A stretch of 64,000 nt of DNA from an uncultured Candidatus Saccharibacteria bacterium (GTDB lineage Bacteria; Patescibacteriota; Saccharimonadia; Saccharimonadales; Saccharimonadaceae). Location of the stretch: assembly GCA_947087275.1 (NCBI GenBank), contig CAMUBZ010000001.1, forward strand, positions 62,001-126,000, in the 5' to 3' direction. The position numbers and the translations under genes were made by a program. The notes below the pieces were generated by a model. That model saw only the letters and a list, made by a program, of their open reading frames with translations. It did not search any database and had not been told where the DNA came from. Shown in pieces: positions 42,025 to 50,444 of the stretch (positions are counted from its first letter, which is position 1; each line of letters begins with the position of its first letter).

Positions 42025-42597
42025 ATGGAACAGGACACAGATTATAAATTATTTTTGGGTAAATATCCACAGGGTGGGAAGTTCAATCGTGTGCATGCGA
42101 TTTTGTTGACGGCTGATGGCCGTGTACTATTGCGTTATAAAAATGGTGAGCCAAGGATTACTGGTGGTAGGATTGACGCAGATGATCAAAATCTGGAAGC
42201 GGCCCTCAGGCGTGAGATTGTGGAAGAATTAAATTGTGAAATTGATCGGTGTGACTATCTTGGATATTTGGAAGTCGACAAGCGACGGTATTATGACGCG
42301 ATTGGCGTGAAAGCTGAGGAGATGGATGGTGATATGTACTGGGCGCGGATGGTGGCACGCGTGAGCAAAATTTTGCCACCAAAACCCGACCCAGATCGTG
42401 AAGGTAACTGGATTTATGGACGGGTGCTGGCGCCACGAGAAATTGCCTATGAAGAAATGGCAAAGACTCCTGTTTTTGGGCAAAGCAATGCGAAACTTTT
42501 GGACGCGGCTTATAAAGTGGCACGTGAAAAAGAATATTTTACAGAATTGCCGAGCAAAGAATACGAAACACTAAATGTGGAATCGCGCGATAAATAA
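42025..42597 (+). CDS. NUDIX hydrolase
   Basis: 190 residues with NUDIX box GGRIDADDQNLEAALRRE then IVEELNCEI (residues ~47-73). Different in sequence from the two NUDIX proteins at 31-32 kb. A TAAAAT box ends six bases before the ATG, another leaderless candidate. Divergent from umuC; convergent stop abuts the ABC permease stop. Confidence 0.88.
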   Translation: MEQDTDYKLFLGKYPQGGKFNRVHAILLTADGRVLLRYKNGEPRITGGRIDADDQNLEAALRREIVEELNCEIDRCDYLGYLEVDKRRYYDAIGVKAEEMDGDMYWARMVARVSKILPPKPDPDREGNWIYGRVLAPREIAYEEMAKTPVFGQSNAKLLDAAYKVAREKEYFTELPSKEYETLNVESRDK

Positions 42598-43839
42598 TTA
42601 TTTTTCTTTGTAAGTTTTGATGATGTCTCCCAGACTCATTTTGGTGCCGTAATTAAGAATGGCGTTGCTATAAATTTTGATGGCGACGTGTGCGATGATG
42701 GCGCAAGTGGCAATCAAGATGACGATTGAGAGTAGAACTTCCCAGCCACTGGCGATACCCATCATAACACGAAGCGGCATGCAAAATGGTGATGAGATAG
42801 GCAAAAGTGCGGCGAAAAGGTTGAGATTGCCAGTGGGATTGGTGAGGGTGAAGTAAGCGAGATAGAAGCCAATCATGGTAATGATGGCGATGGGCGTGTT
42901 GGCGGACTGGATGTCTTCGGGTTTGCTAACGGTGGAGCCAGTGAGGGCGTACATAAGGGCATAGGCAAAATAGCCAAGAATAAAGTAGACAATCATGATG
43001 ACTGCAAGATATGGCGTGAAACTAGATAGGTCGAAGAGGTTGCTCAGTAGTTCGCTATCCAAGAACGAGTAAGCACTAATAATGGCGACTACGGCGAACA
43101 AAACAATTTGCATGAGGCCGACTAGACCGATACCGATAGTTTTCCCAAGGACAATGGTACGTGGGCTGGTAGACGTAACCAAGGTCTCCATGATTTTGGA
43201 TGTCTTTTCGATGGTGATAGAGCTGGAAACTTGGTAAGCGCAAAAGTAAATTGCAAAGAAAAGTACGCAGGACAACATCATCATGACAAAGATGTTGCCG
43301 CCGACTTCTTGAGTTTCGGTTTGCTCGATATTGAGCTCAAAATTCGGTGAGATTTGTGCAAGTTGATTGGCGGATAAGTCGAGTTTTTGGATTTGGAGAC
43401 CAACATAGAGGCTGTTTAAAGTATCCAAGACGGCAGTGGGTGGTGTGGCGGTAGCAGAGTTCTTGACGATATAATTGAGGGTAATGTCCGTTTCTGATTC
43501 GCGGTTGATAATGATAGCCGAAGAGACTTCGTCGTTATTGACCTTGTTTTTGATGTCTTCGGCGTTCAATGTGGAAATGTCGAATTTGTAGCCAAGATTA
43601 TTGTCACTTTGATTGAGGATTTCTAGTGCGCCATTATAAAGATTGTCTGGGTCGGACAGAATCATCGTGTCGCTGAGATCGCCACCACTGATGCTGTTGA
43701 TAAAATTTGGAATGTTAAATCCGAGGACGATGAGGACGACGATAATGACTGTAGAAATGCGGAACGACTTGCGACTAAGAATGTCGCGCATGGTAAATTT
43801 AATAACAGTGAGAATATCGTGAAAATTATTTGATTTCAT
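42598..43839 (-). CDS. ABC-2 exporter permease (NatB-like)
   Basis: 413 residues: one N-terminal helix (~25-48), ~150-residue extracytoplasmic domain, then five C-terminal helices (for example MMMLSCVLFFAIYFCAYQVS; GLVGLMQIVLFAVVAIISAY) as in NatB/YhaP sodium or drug exporters. Overlaps the ATPase gene by 14 bases, so the pair forms one exporter. Transported substrate unknown. Confidence 0.85.
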   Translation of the reverse strand: MKSNNFHDILTVIKFTMRDILSRKSFRISTVIIVVLIVLGFNIPNFINSISGGDLSDTMILSDPDNLYNGALEILNQSDNNLGYKFDISTLNAEDIKNKVNNDEVSSAIIINRESETDITLNYIVKNSATATPPTAVLDTLNSLYVGLQIQKLDLSANQLAQISPNFELNIEQTETQEVGGNIFVMMMLSCVLFFAIYFCAYQVSSSITIEKTSKIMETLVTSTSPRTIVLGKTIGIGLVGLMQIVLFAVVAIISAYSFLDSELLSNLFDLSSFTPYLAVIMIVYFILGYFAYALMYALTGSTVSKPEDIQSANTPIAIITMIGFYLAYFTLTNPTGNLNLFAALLPISSPFCMPLRVMMGIASGWEVLLSIVILIATCAIIAHVAIKIYSNAILNYGTKMSLGDIIKTYKEK

Positions 43840-44728
43840 TGTTGGCTCCTACCTTTTCAATAAAGATGTCATTGAGAGTTGGTTTCATAATTTCAAATTT
43901 GTTGATTTGGACTTTATGATCGACTAATTTTTGTAATAACTCGTGCGCGGACTTTTCGTCGGTGATTTTGAGCGTGTATTGGTTGTTTTTGGAATTTTCG
44001 ATTTTAAAGTTTTTGAGATGCTGGTCAATACTTTCGTTTGTGTCGATTTGGACACGATTGGCAGGGTAGGTGGATTTGATGTCTTTGAGATTCCCTTGCA
44101 AAACGGCTTTGCCGCGATTAAGAATGAGAATGTCGGTACAAAATTCTTCGATTGTGGCCATTTGGTGAGCGGACATAATCACGAATTTGCCTTGGCGTAC
44201 AAGGTCGATGATAATGTTTTTGAGAATGTCAGTATTGACGGGGTCAAGCCCGCTAAATGGTTCGTCCAAAACTACTAAATCTGGATCGTGGATGACGGCG
44301 GTCATGAATTGAATTTTTTGTTGGTTGCCTTTGGAAAGTTTTTCTGCGGGTTGCTCGAGATATTCTTCGACTTTGAGGCGTTTGGCCCATTTTTGGATGG
44401 CAGAGGTGGCGGATTCGCGCGACATGCCTTTGAGTTCAGCGAAGTACATTAGCTGGTCGAAAATTTTGACTTTGGGGTAAACGCCACGTTCTTCGGGCAG
44501 GTAGCCGAAATTGACAGTTTTGCGATCGACTGGTGCGCCATTCCAGGTGATTTCACCACTGTCTTTGGTGATGATACCAAGTAGCATGCGGATGGTAGTA
44601 GTTTTGCCAGCACCGTTGGTGCCGAGTAGTCCATAGACTCCGGGTTGGTCGAGCGTAAGGGAGATTTTGTCTACCACACGTTTGCCAGCGAAGGTTTTGG
44701 AAACATCTTTGAGAATTAAACCAGACAT
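43826..44728 (-). CDS. ABC exporter ATPase (NatA-like)
   Basis: 300 residues: Walker A GTNGAGKTT (~36), signature LSKGNQQKIQ (~133), Walker B DLVVLDEPFSGLD (~152), switch His in MSAHQMA (~187), then a ~90-residue C-terminal regulatory part. AGAAAGGA lies six bases before the ATG. Its promoter has a run of ten C between -35 and -10 (see 44753-44783), which may switch expression on and off. Confidence 0.92.
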   Translation of the reverse strand: MSGLILKDVSKTFAGKRVVDKISLTLDQPGVYGLLGTNGAGKTTTIRMLLGIITKDSGEITWNGAPVDRKTVNFGYLPEERGVYPKVKIFDQLMYFAELKGMSRESATSAIQKWAKRLKVEEYLEQPAEKLSKGNQQKIQFMTAVIHDPDLVVLDEPFSGLDPVNTDILKNIIIDLVRQGKFVIMSAHQMATIEEFCTDILILNRGKAVLQGNLKDIKSTYPANRVQIDTNESIDQHLKNFKIENSKNNQYTLKITDEKSAHELLQKLVDHKVQINKFEIMKPTLNDIFIEKVGANNEIK

Positions 44729-44752
44729 AAAATCCTTTCTGTATTTATGTTC

Positions 44753-44783
44753 ATTATATCATGGGGGGGGGGCGTTTTTACAA
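44753..44783 (-). promoter_or_regulatory. Promoter with C10 homopolymer in the spacer
   Basis: Minus strand: TTGTAA (44778-44783), a 19-base spacer containing ten consecutive C, then TATAAT (44753-44758) 24 bases before the ATPase start. The spacing is two bases over the 17 used at other promoters here; slippage of two C would restore it. Confidence 0.6.
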
Positions 44784-44785
44784 GA

Positions 44786-45547
44786 CTAATCTAAGTCGAT
44801 ACCACGCTTCAGTAAATGCGCATTGAGCGTGTAGAGTCCGGCGATGTAAACTGCGTAGACAATGGCGCCGGCGGTGAGCAAGTTCTGCATAATATTGAGG
44901 TCTGGAATAATGGTGCTGCTGTCGAAAAGCCAGGATAAATTGCTGTCAAAACAGCTCCAGATAAAGGCAAGGACAATGGTAAGAACATTTGCTATGACAA
45001 AGATGCCAAAGCCAAAGACCACAGAGAGTGCAATTTTGTTGTAGTTAAATTTGTGCCCGATGATTACTCCGCTAATGCCACATTGCATGACAAAAACGAT
45101 TTCGAGATAAAAGACGAGGATGATTTGAAAGGTAAGAGCGAGGCTATTGTTGATGAAATCAGGAAGATTGAGCGCTGCGCCATAAGCCAAGACGATAGCG
45201 ATGACGCCAATAATGACTATGGTGAGGCTAGTGATGAGCGCAGTGAGAAATTTGGAAAGGAGTAGGGTATTGCGCGAAACTGGTAGAGTATTCATGAGAT
45301 AGCCACGGTCGCCGTAAAGGTTTTGGCGGAAATAGGCCCAAATATTCATGGCATTGTTGATGATAGCACCAAGGCTAAAACCGACAGTGGTGCCGCGGAA
45401 AAACTCGCGACAGAAGAAAGTGAAACCGTTGGTGTCGATGGCGTCGAAGTAATGAGATAGAAACATGCTGACAATGACGATACCGTAGAAGATGCTTAAT
45501 GGTTTGTAGATGGCTTTGAGGTCGTATTTTAATAATTTTCCTAACAT
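44786..45547 (-). CDS. ABC exporter permease subunit
   Basis: 253 residues, six membrane helices with LLKYDLKAIYKPLSIFYGIV at the start, as in ABC-2-type permeases paired with YtrB-like ATPases. The start at 45547 follows AAAGGGA; an upstream ATG would include that site. Third gene of a GntR-ATPase-permease operon. Substrate unknown; YtrA-type operons respond to cell-wall antibiotics in Bacillus. Confidence 0.8.
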   Translation of the reverse strand: MLGKLLKYDLKAIYKPLSIFYGIVIVSMFLSHYFDAIDTNGFTFFCREFFRGTTVGFSLGAIINNAMNIWAYFRQNLYGDRGYLMNTLPVSRNTLLLSKFLTALITSLTIVIIGVIAIVLAYGAALNLPDFINNSLALTFQIILVFYLEIVFVMQCGISGVIIGHKFNYNKIALSVVFGFGIFVIANVLTIVLAFIWSCFDSNLSWLFDSSTIIPDLNIMQNLLTAGAIVYAVYIAGLYTLNAHLLKRGIDLD

Positions 45548-45561
45548 AATTCCCTTTCTCA

Positions 45562-46284
45562 TTATTTAATATTGGCTTTAAAAGTTTGGCGAAAAATTTC
45601 GTCGATGGAGGTGTGATGTTGGTCACGTAAATTATCAGCGCTGTCTTCAAGGACGATTTTGCCTTGGTCGATAAAAATGACTTCGTCCAAAATACGTTCG
45701 ATGTCCGCGATGAGGTGGGTGGAAATAAGTACGCTCGAGCCAGCGCAGAAATTGGAAAGGATAGTGTCGAGAATGTAGTCACGAGTGGCGGGGTCGATGC
45801 CGCCGAGTGGTTCGTCCAAAATATAAAGTTTGGCATTGCGGCTCATGACGAGAATGAGTTGCAGTTTTTCTTGCATGCCTTTGCTCATTTTGGTGATTCT
45901 AGAATCTGGGTCAAGGTTGAGTTCTTGGACTAACTGTTCGGCTTTTGTTGGGTCGAAATCGGCATAAAATTCACTGAAGAACTTGATGGATTGACGAATA
46001 GTCATAGTTTTGTCGAGATAGGTACGTTCGGGGAGATAAGAAATGATGTTTTTGCTGTGAATACCAACAGACTGATTGTCAATTAGGATTTCGCCAGACG
46101 ATGGTGTGACAAGGCCGTTAATGATTTTGATAAGGGTACTTTTGCCGGCGCCATTGCGTCCGAGTAGGCCAATGATTTTGCCCTCGGGAATAGTTAAGTT
46201 GATATTATTGAGAATGGTATGACCACTAAACGATTTGCTGAGATTCTTGCATTTGACGATGGTTTTGGTGCGAGATTTGCTCAT
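45562..46284 (-). CDS. ABC transporter ATPase
   Basis: 240 residues: Walker A GRNGAGKST (~42), SYLPERTYLD, signature MSKGMQEKLQ (~134), Walker B LYILDEPLGGID (~153), ISTHLIAD (~185). Overlaps the GntR gene by four bases and nearly overlaps the permease. Energises the permease at 44786-45547. Confidence 0.9.
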   Translation of the reverse strand: MSKSRTKTIVKCKNLSKSFSGHTILNNINLTIPEGKIIGLLGRNGAGKSTLIKIINGLVTPSSGEILIDNQSVGIHSKNIISYLPERTYLDKTMTIRQSIKFFSEFYADFDPTKAEQLVQELNLDPDSRITKMSKGMQEKLQLILVMSRNAKLYILDEPLGGIDPATRDYILDTILSNFCAGSSVLISTHLIADIERILDEVIFIDQGKIVLEDSADNLRDQHHTSIDEIFRQTFKANIK

Positions 46285-46649
46285 AATTTTTTACCTCCTT
46301 TGGATAAAATTTTTAAAATTGTGGGTTGGTCGATGCCGAGGGATTGCATTTCGGCGAGAAAAGTTTGAATTTTGCTGGTGGCGAATTTCTCGCGATGTTT
46401 TTGTAGCCGTTTGCGGTCGGTGGTGACGAATTTGCCGTTGGTACGTTCGGTGTAGATGAGTTTGAGATCTTCGAGTTCGGTGAGCGCGCGTTGCATGGTG
46501 TTGGGATTGACTTTGGCTGCTAGCGCTAAATCGCGCACGGAGGGGAGACGCTCGCCGGGTGGAACCTTGCCTGAGATAATATATAGTTCAAGTTGTTCAA
46601 CAAGCTGGATGTAGATGGGGCGATTGCTATCAAATTTGAAATTTATCAT
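46281..46649 (-). CDS. GntR-family regulator, YtrA type
   Basis: 122 residues: wHTH domain with PIYIQLVEQLELYIISGKV and LPSVRDLALAAKVNPNTMQR, then LIYTERTNGKFV, followed by a short dimerisation helix of the YtrA subgroup. It heads the ABC operon. A dyad ATTGTATTA-N6-TAATACAAT (46648-46671) covers its start codon and ribosome site, with TTGACA-17-TATCAT upstream, so self-repression is likely. Confidence 0.9.
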   Translation of the reverse strand: MINFKFDSNRPIYIQLVEQLELYIISGKVPPGERLPSVRDLALAAKVNPNTMQRALTELEDLKLIYTERTNGKFVTTDRKRLQKHREKFATSKIQTFLAEMQSLGIDQPTILKILSKGGKKL

Positions 46650-46671
46650 TGTATTATTTCCTTAATACAAT
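46648..46671. promoter_or_regulatory. Probable GntR/YtrA operator
   Basis: Perfect 9-base arms with a 6-base centre at the transcription start and start codon of the GntR gene; promoter TTGACA with 17-base spacer and TATCAT lies immediately upstream on the minus strand. Confidence 0.7.
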
Positions 46672-46738
46672 GATATGGTGTAATGAACGGCTTGTCAAGG
46701 ACTTTTTAGAATAAACATAAGCGTGGTATAATACAGTC

Positions 46739-47284
46739 ATGAATGCATGGATGATAATTTTAATCGAAGGCTTGGCAATTTCGATGCTAGGCTCAATTCT
46801 GCACTTTACTTATGCGTGGAGTGGACGGAACAAATTTGTGGCGATTTTTTCGGCGGTAAATGAGAGCACTTGGGAACATATAAAGTTGGCGTTATCGGGA
46901 ATTTTTGTGTGCACGCTGGTTGATGTGTGGTGGCTAGGTGATAATCCAAATTATTGGTTCGCGAAGAGTATGTCTTTCTTGGTGCCAGTGTTGGTAATCC
47001 CGGTGCTATTTTATGGTTATCGGGCGGTTTTGAAAGTAAAATCATGCTTGCCGATTGATATTACTATTTTCTTTATTGCGAGTTTTGCAAGTAGTGCGGC
47101 GTTTGTAGGGATGCTAGAGTTGGCGCCGATGGGTGAGGCGGGCGAAATTGCGAGTATGATTATTAGTGTGATTGTACTGACGATGTATCTATCTTTGACG
47201 CAGTTTCCGTTACATAATTTCTTGTTTCGCGACCCGATCACGGGTAAGTATGGCTACGATGGTCACCGTATTAGAAAGATTTGA
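46739..47284 (+). CDS. Six-helix membrane protein, DUF6512-like
   Basis: 181 residues, five to six helices. GSILHFTYAWSGRNKFVAIFSAVNESTWEHIKL near residues 17-50 fits the DUF6512 pattern as I remember it (small integral membrane proteins of unknown role). ATG is exactly six bases after TATAAT: leaderless. Divergent from the GntR operon with about 67 bases between promoters. Confidence 0.75.
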   Translation: MNAWMIILIEGLAISMLGSILHFTYAWSGRNKFVAIFSAVNESTWEHIKLALSGIFVCTLVDVWWLGDNPNYWFAKSMSFLVPVLVIPVLFYGYRAVLKVKSCLPIDITIFFIASFASSAAFVGMLELAPMGEAGEIASMIISVIVLTMYLSLTQFPLHNFLFRDPITGKYGYDGHRIRKI

Positions 47285-47285
47285 A

Positions 47286-47319
47286 CAAAAATGGCCGTCA
47301 CGATGTTGCTGTGACGGCC
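47286..47319 (-). terminator. Terminator of the GNAT gene
   Basis: GGCCGTCAC/GTGACGGCC stem; on the minus strand it is followed by ATTTTTG. Confidence 0.7.
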
Positions 47320-47346
47320 GAAATATAGTTGATAGTTACATGCTGG

Positions 47347-47970
47347 TTATCTGATATTGTTCTCCAGCGTATAAATTTCCACCTCCGGCTCTCCCGGACG
47401 ATTAAAACCGTAGCTCTTGCTGATAATTTCAAAGCCCATAGATTTGTATAATTTTAAGGCTTTGGTATTTTCAACCAGACAGTCTAACCGAATCGTGGAA
47501 ATATTGTTGTTGCGCATGCGCTCAATATAACTACCGAGCAATTCTGAAGCAATACTTTTGTTTCTCAGGAGCGGGTCTACGCACAGGCCGATAATCATGG
47601 CGGTGTCTTCCGGGATGCTTTGACGCTCGGCAACTACCTTGGAAAGGTAGTTTTTGAAGACAAATTGTGACCGCTTGTCTTCAAAAACTGAGTAGTCAAA
47701 CTTTACATTGGTTCTTGCGTCCAGTGATACCAAGACACCCAGAGGATTAGTATGGCCATACCTTCTTGCAACGTAAATATTGCGATGAAAGAAAATAAAG
47801 CCTTTTGCACACATCCACGGAACGATTAAGTCCGCGAATTCTTTGTCGGTATCACGCCAAGCCGGATAGATATGCTCGTCAGTACCGTAAATAAGTTGTG
47901 CTACCTGCTGAAGATGTTCGGCGCCCTTTCCTGCTCGATTAAAAGTGAGTTCAGATGCACTAAATGCCAT
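47347..47970 (-). CDS. GNAT-family acetyltransferase
   Basis: 207 residues. The start at 47970 is preferred because GGAGG lies seven bases upstream. Acetyl-CoA site GLCVDPLLRNKSIASELLGSYI (~120-142) and NTKALKLYKSMGFEIISKSYGF near 170. Acceptor unknown; RimI-like or small-molecule. Has the stereotyped promoter (48045-48073) and a leader hairpin (GCGTA...TACGC), as do the orphan genes of the window. Confidence 0.8.
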   Translation of the reverse strand: MAFSASELTFNRAGKGAEHLQQVAQLIYGTDEHIYPAWRDTDKEFADLIVPWMCAKGFIFFHRNIYVARRYGHTNPLGVLVSLDARTNVKFDYSVFEDKRSQFVFKNYLSKVVAERQSIPEDTAMIIGLCVDPLLRNKSIASELLGSYIERMRNNNISTIRLDCLVENTKALKLYKSMGFEIISKSYGFNRPGEPEVEIYTLENNIR

Positions 47971-48044
47971 ATGGTTACCTCCATAAATAAAAGATTTGGC
48001 GCGTAAAACTATCAAAATTGATAATGTACGCACCCTGTTCTTTC

Positions 48045-48073
48045 ATTATAGCACAGTATATCAAAAAAGTCAA
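48045..48073 (-). promoter_or_regulatory. Promoter of the GNAT gene
   Basis: TTGACT (48068-48073), 17-base spacer ending TGTGC, TATAAT (48045-48050), minus strand. Confidence 0.75.
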
Positions 48074-48112
48074 CTGTTTTAGTGAAAAACAGTTGACTTG
48101 AGGATGATAAGA

Positions 48113-49099
48113 TTATTTATCCCAGTCGAAACCTTCACCAAAGTGACCGTAACGAGCGGTGGGCTCGTAGATTGGGCGTTTGAGATCAAGGGCTTTGATG
48201 ATTCCCTGCGGGGTGAGGTCGTAGCCGGTGATCTCTTCGGCTTGGCCGTCGATGATGACAGTACGCTCGAGCGGGTCGGCGTGGCCAATAGCATAGGCGA
48301 GGCGAACAAAGACTTCTTTGGCCTGGCGTTTGCGGAGATAGTCGACGGCGATACGACGAGCCATGTAGGCGGCAGAACGGTCGACTTTGCTTGGGTCTTT
48401 GCCGGAGAAAGCGCCACCGCCAATTGGAATGCGTGGGCCGTAGTTATCAACGATGAGTTTGCGACCAGTGAGACCAGTGTCGGCTTCGAACCCGCCTTGG
48501 TGCCAATCGCCAGCAGGGTTGAGATGAAGTTCAATCTCGCCGACTTCTGGATCAGCTTCAAGGTGTTGGTCGGTAATAAATTGTTCGACGAGGGACTTGA
48601 GTTCGTCGCGGCTCGTGTTTTGGAAACTGGCGACGATTGAACTGACATAAGGGCCGTGCAGGGTGACTTGAGTCTTGCCGTCATAAGGATGCTTGGCATA
48701 GATAAACTGATTGAGGCGGCGCGAAAGGATAACTTCGCGGGGGAGCATTTCGGGGGTTTCGGCGGTGGCATAGCCGATCATGATGCCTTGGTCGCCAGCG
48801 CCGCCGACATCGACGCCTTGGGCGATTTCGGGGCTTTGCTGGACGAGATTGGACATAACCTTCATTTGATCGCCAGCAATGCGATGAACAATGGCGTCGA
48901 TATTAATATCCGTGGCGGTGGAAGTGACTTCGCCGGTGACGAAGACTTGGCCATGACCGCCACACACTTCCACTGCCACGCGAGCGTTGGGATCTTGTGT
49001 GAGATAAGCATCTAATACGGCGTCTGAAATTTGATCACAGAGTTTATCTGGGTGCCCGGGCGAGACGCTTTCGGCCGTGCGATAAAAATTATTTTCCAT
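48113..49099 (-). CDS. metK: S-adenosylmethionine synthetase, short form
   Basis: Makes SAM from Met and ATP. 328 residues against 380-400 in most bacteria. Motifs kept: SVSPGHPDKLCDQISDAV (~12), GGAGDQGIMIGYA (~98), HGPYVSSIV (~148), GLTGRKLIVDNYG (~208) and GGGAFSGKDPSKVDRSAAYM (~225). The missing part lies mainly in the central domain between residues ~125 and 190 and at the C-terminus. TATACT ends exactly six bases before the ATG. The promoter mirrors that of the divergent GT4 gene. Confidence 0.95.
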   Translation of the reverse strand: MENNFYRTAESVSPGHPDKLCDQISDAVLDAYLTQDPNARVAVEVCGGHGQVFVTGEVTSTATDINIDAIVHRIAGDQMKVMSNLVQQSPEIAQGVDVGGAGDQGIMIGYATAETPEMLPREVILSRRLNQFIYAKHPYDGKTQVTLHGPYVSSIVASFQNTSRDELKSLVEQFITDQHLEADPEVGEIELHLNPAGDWHQGGFEADTGLTGRKLIVDNYGPRIPIGGGAFSGKDPSKVDRSAAYMARRIAVDYLRKRQAKEVFVRLAYAIGHADPLERTVIIDGQAEEITGYDLTPQGIIKALDLKRPIYEPTARYGHFGEGFDWDK

Positions 49100-49229
49100 A
49101 ATACTAGTATAGCATATTTAGTATTTCTAACGCCATCCGGTGAGTCTCTCCTCATCTAAAGAATCGGACCCGGCTCAGCCGAGAAATGATGGCTTATAGA
49201 AACACTAAATATGCTATACTAGAATCATG
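49097..49229. repeat. Mirror-image promoter region between metK and GT4
   Basis: 26-base inverted repeat 49104-49129 against 49197-49222 with one mismatch; similarity runs on to both start codons and inward to GCCATC/GATGGC. Each arm holds a TATACT box six bases from an ATG. Confidence 0.75.
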
Positions 49230-50444
49230 AAAATCGCGATTTTTACGGATATTTATGCGCCATGGGGATCGGGCGGAATTGCGTCGTCAATCAAGGCGCA
49301 GAAAATGGAACTCGAAAAATTAGGCCACGAAGTGACGGTGTTTTGCCCAGGTTTTGACGCGCGCGAGAAAAACGTTGTGAACGTGCCGAGCCATCGCTGG
49401 TTACGGATTAATAAATCCGTAGTTTCCAAGCGTCCGACGGTAGTGGAAGAGTTTGTGTTACAGAAGTTCCCAGATTTTGCGGAATTTGATGTGGTGCATG
49501 TGCACTATGAAGCAAGTTGTAGTTTGGCGGGGGTGCGGTTGGCGCGACGGTTTGGTTTGCCACTGGTACAGACGATGCACGGGCGCGAGGATATGGCGAT
49601 TGCGATTAATATTCCACATCCATGGAAATATATTACAGCGAGTTTGATGAATCACATGCACGCTAAATATTTACCACATCGGCTGAAAATTAAGCGAGAT
49701 AAATTCCAGGCACTGACGCGGGCGCGAGCAAAAATGTGGGAGTTGATGGTGAATCAAGCAAATTATGCGGATGTGATGATTGTGCCGTCAAACCATTTTG
49801 CACGGAAGTTGGAACATTATGGCGTGACACGACCGTTTGTGCAGGTTTCGAATGGGGTGTCGGCGGAACTGGTGCAAGAAGAATTTGCACAACGGAAGTT
49901 GGAAGAGGGCGCGGTGCTGAAAATGATTTGGAATTCGCGCTTATCACACGAGAAGCGAATTTTGCCGTTCTTGCAGGCTGTGGCGATGTTGAAGCGACCA
50001 TATTTGCTATATGTGTATGGTGACGGCAATGATATGAAAGCGGCGAAAAGGTATGCTAAAAAGCACGATTTGAAAGTGAAGTTTTATGGTATGCAGAGAC
50101 GCGAGAAAATTATGCGAACGATGGCAGAGGCTCACCTAAGTATTTTGGCATCGTACAATTTTGATAACCAGCCGATGACTTTGCTGGAAGCAGAAGCCAC
50201 GGGCTTGCCGGTGTTTTTCTGTGATCCAAATATGCTAGAAATTGTGCCGAGCGAAAGTTATATTATCGCGGGTGGACCAGAGCCAGTAGCAATGGCGATT
50301 GCGTTGGACAACTTTGAAAGCGCGACGATTGCCAAAATGAGCAAGCAGATGCTAAAGCATCGGGCGGAAGTGCTACAAGAGGCACAAATTGCGGATTTGC
50401 TGGGGGCTTATGAAATGGCGACGCAGAAACGTCCGCAAGATTAG
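49227..50444 (+). CDS. Family 4 glycosyltransferase
   Basis: 405 residues, GT-B fold: IAIFTDIYAPWGSGGIASSI at the start, VVHVHYEASCSLAGVRLARRFGLP near 90, SNHFARKLEHYGV near 190, LKMIWNSRLSHEKRILPFL near 230, NFDNQPMTLLEAEATGLPVFF near 305 (E-x7-E-like). Probably adds hexose to a lipid or surface glycan. TATACT ends six bases before ATG: leaderless. Related in layout to the GT4 at 59.9 kb. Confidence 0.9.
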   Translation: MKIAIFTDIYAPWGSGGIASSIKAQKMELEKLGHEVTVFCPGFDAREKNVVNVPSHRWLRINKSVVSKRPTVVEEFVLQKFPDFAEFDVVHVHYEASCSLAGVRLARRFGLPLVQTMHGREDMAIAINIPHPWKYITASLMNHMHAKYLPHRLKIKRDKFQALTRARAKMWELMVNQANYADVMIVPSNHFARKLEHYGVTRPFVQVSNGVSAELVQEEFAQRKLEEGAVLKMIWNSRLSHEKRILPFLQAVAMLKRPYLLYVYGDGNDMKAAKRYAKKHDLKVKFYGMQRREKIMRTMAEAHLSILASYNFDNQPMTLLEAEATGLPVFFCDPNMLEIVPSESYIIAGGPEPVAMAIALDNFESATIAKMSKQMLKHRAEVLQEAQIADLLGAYEMATQKRPQD

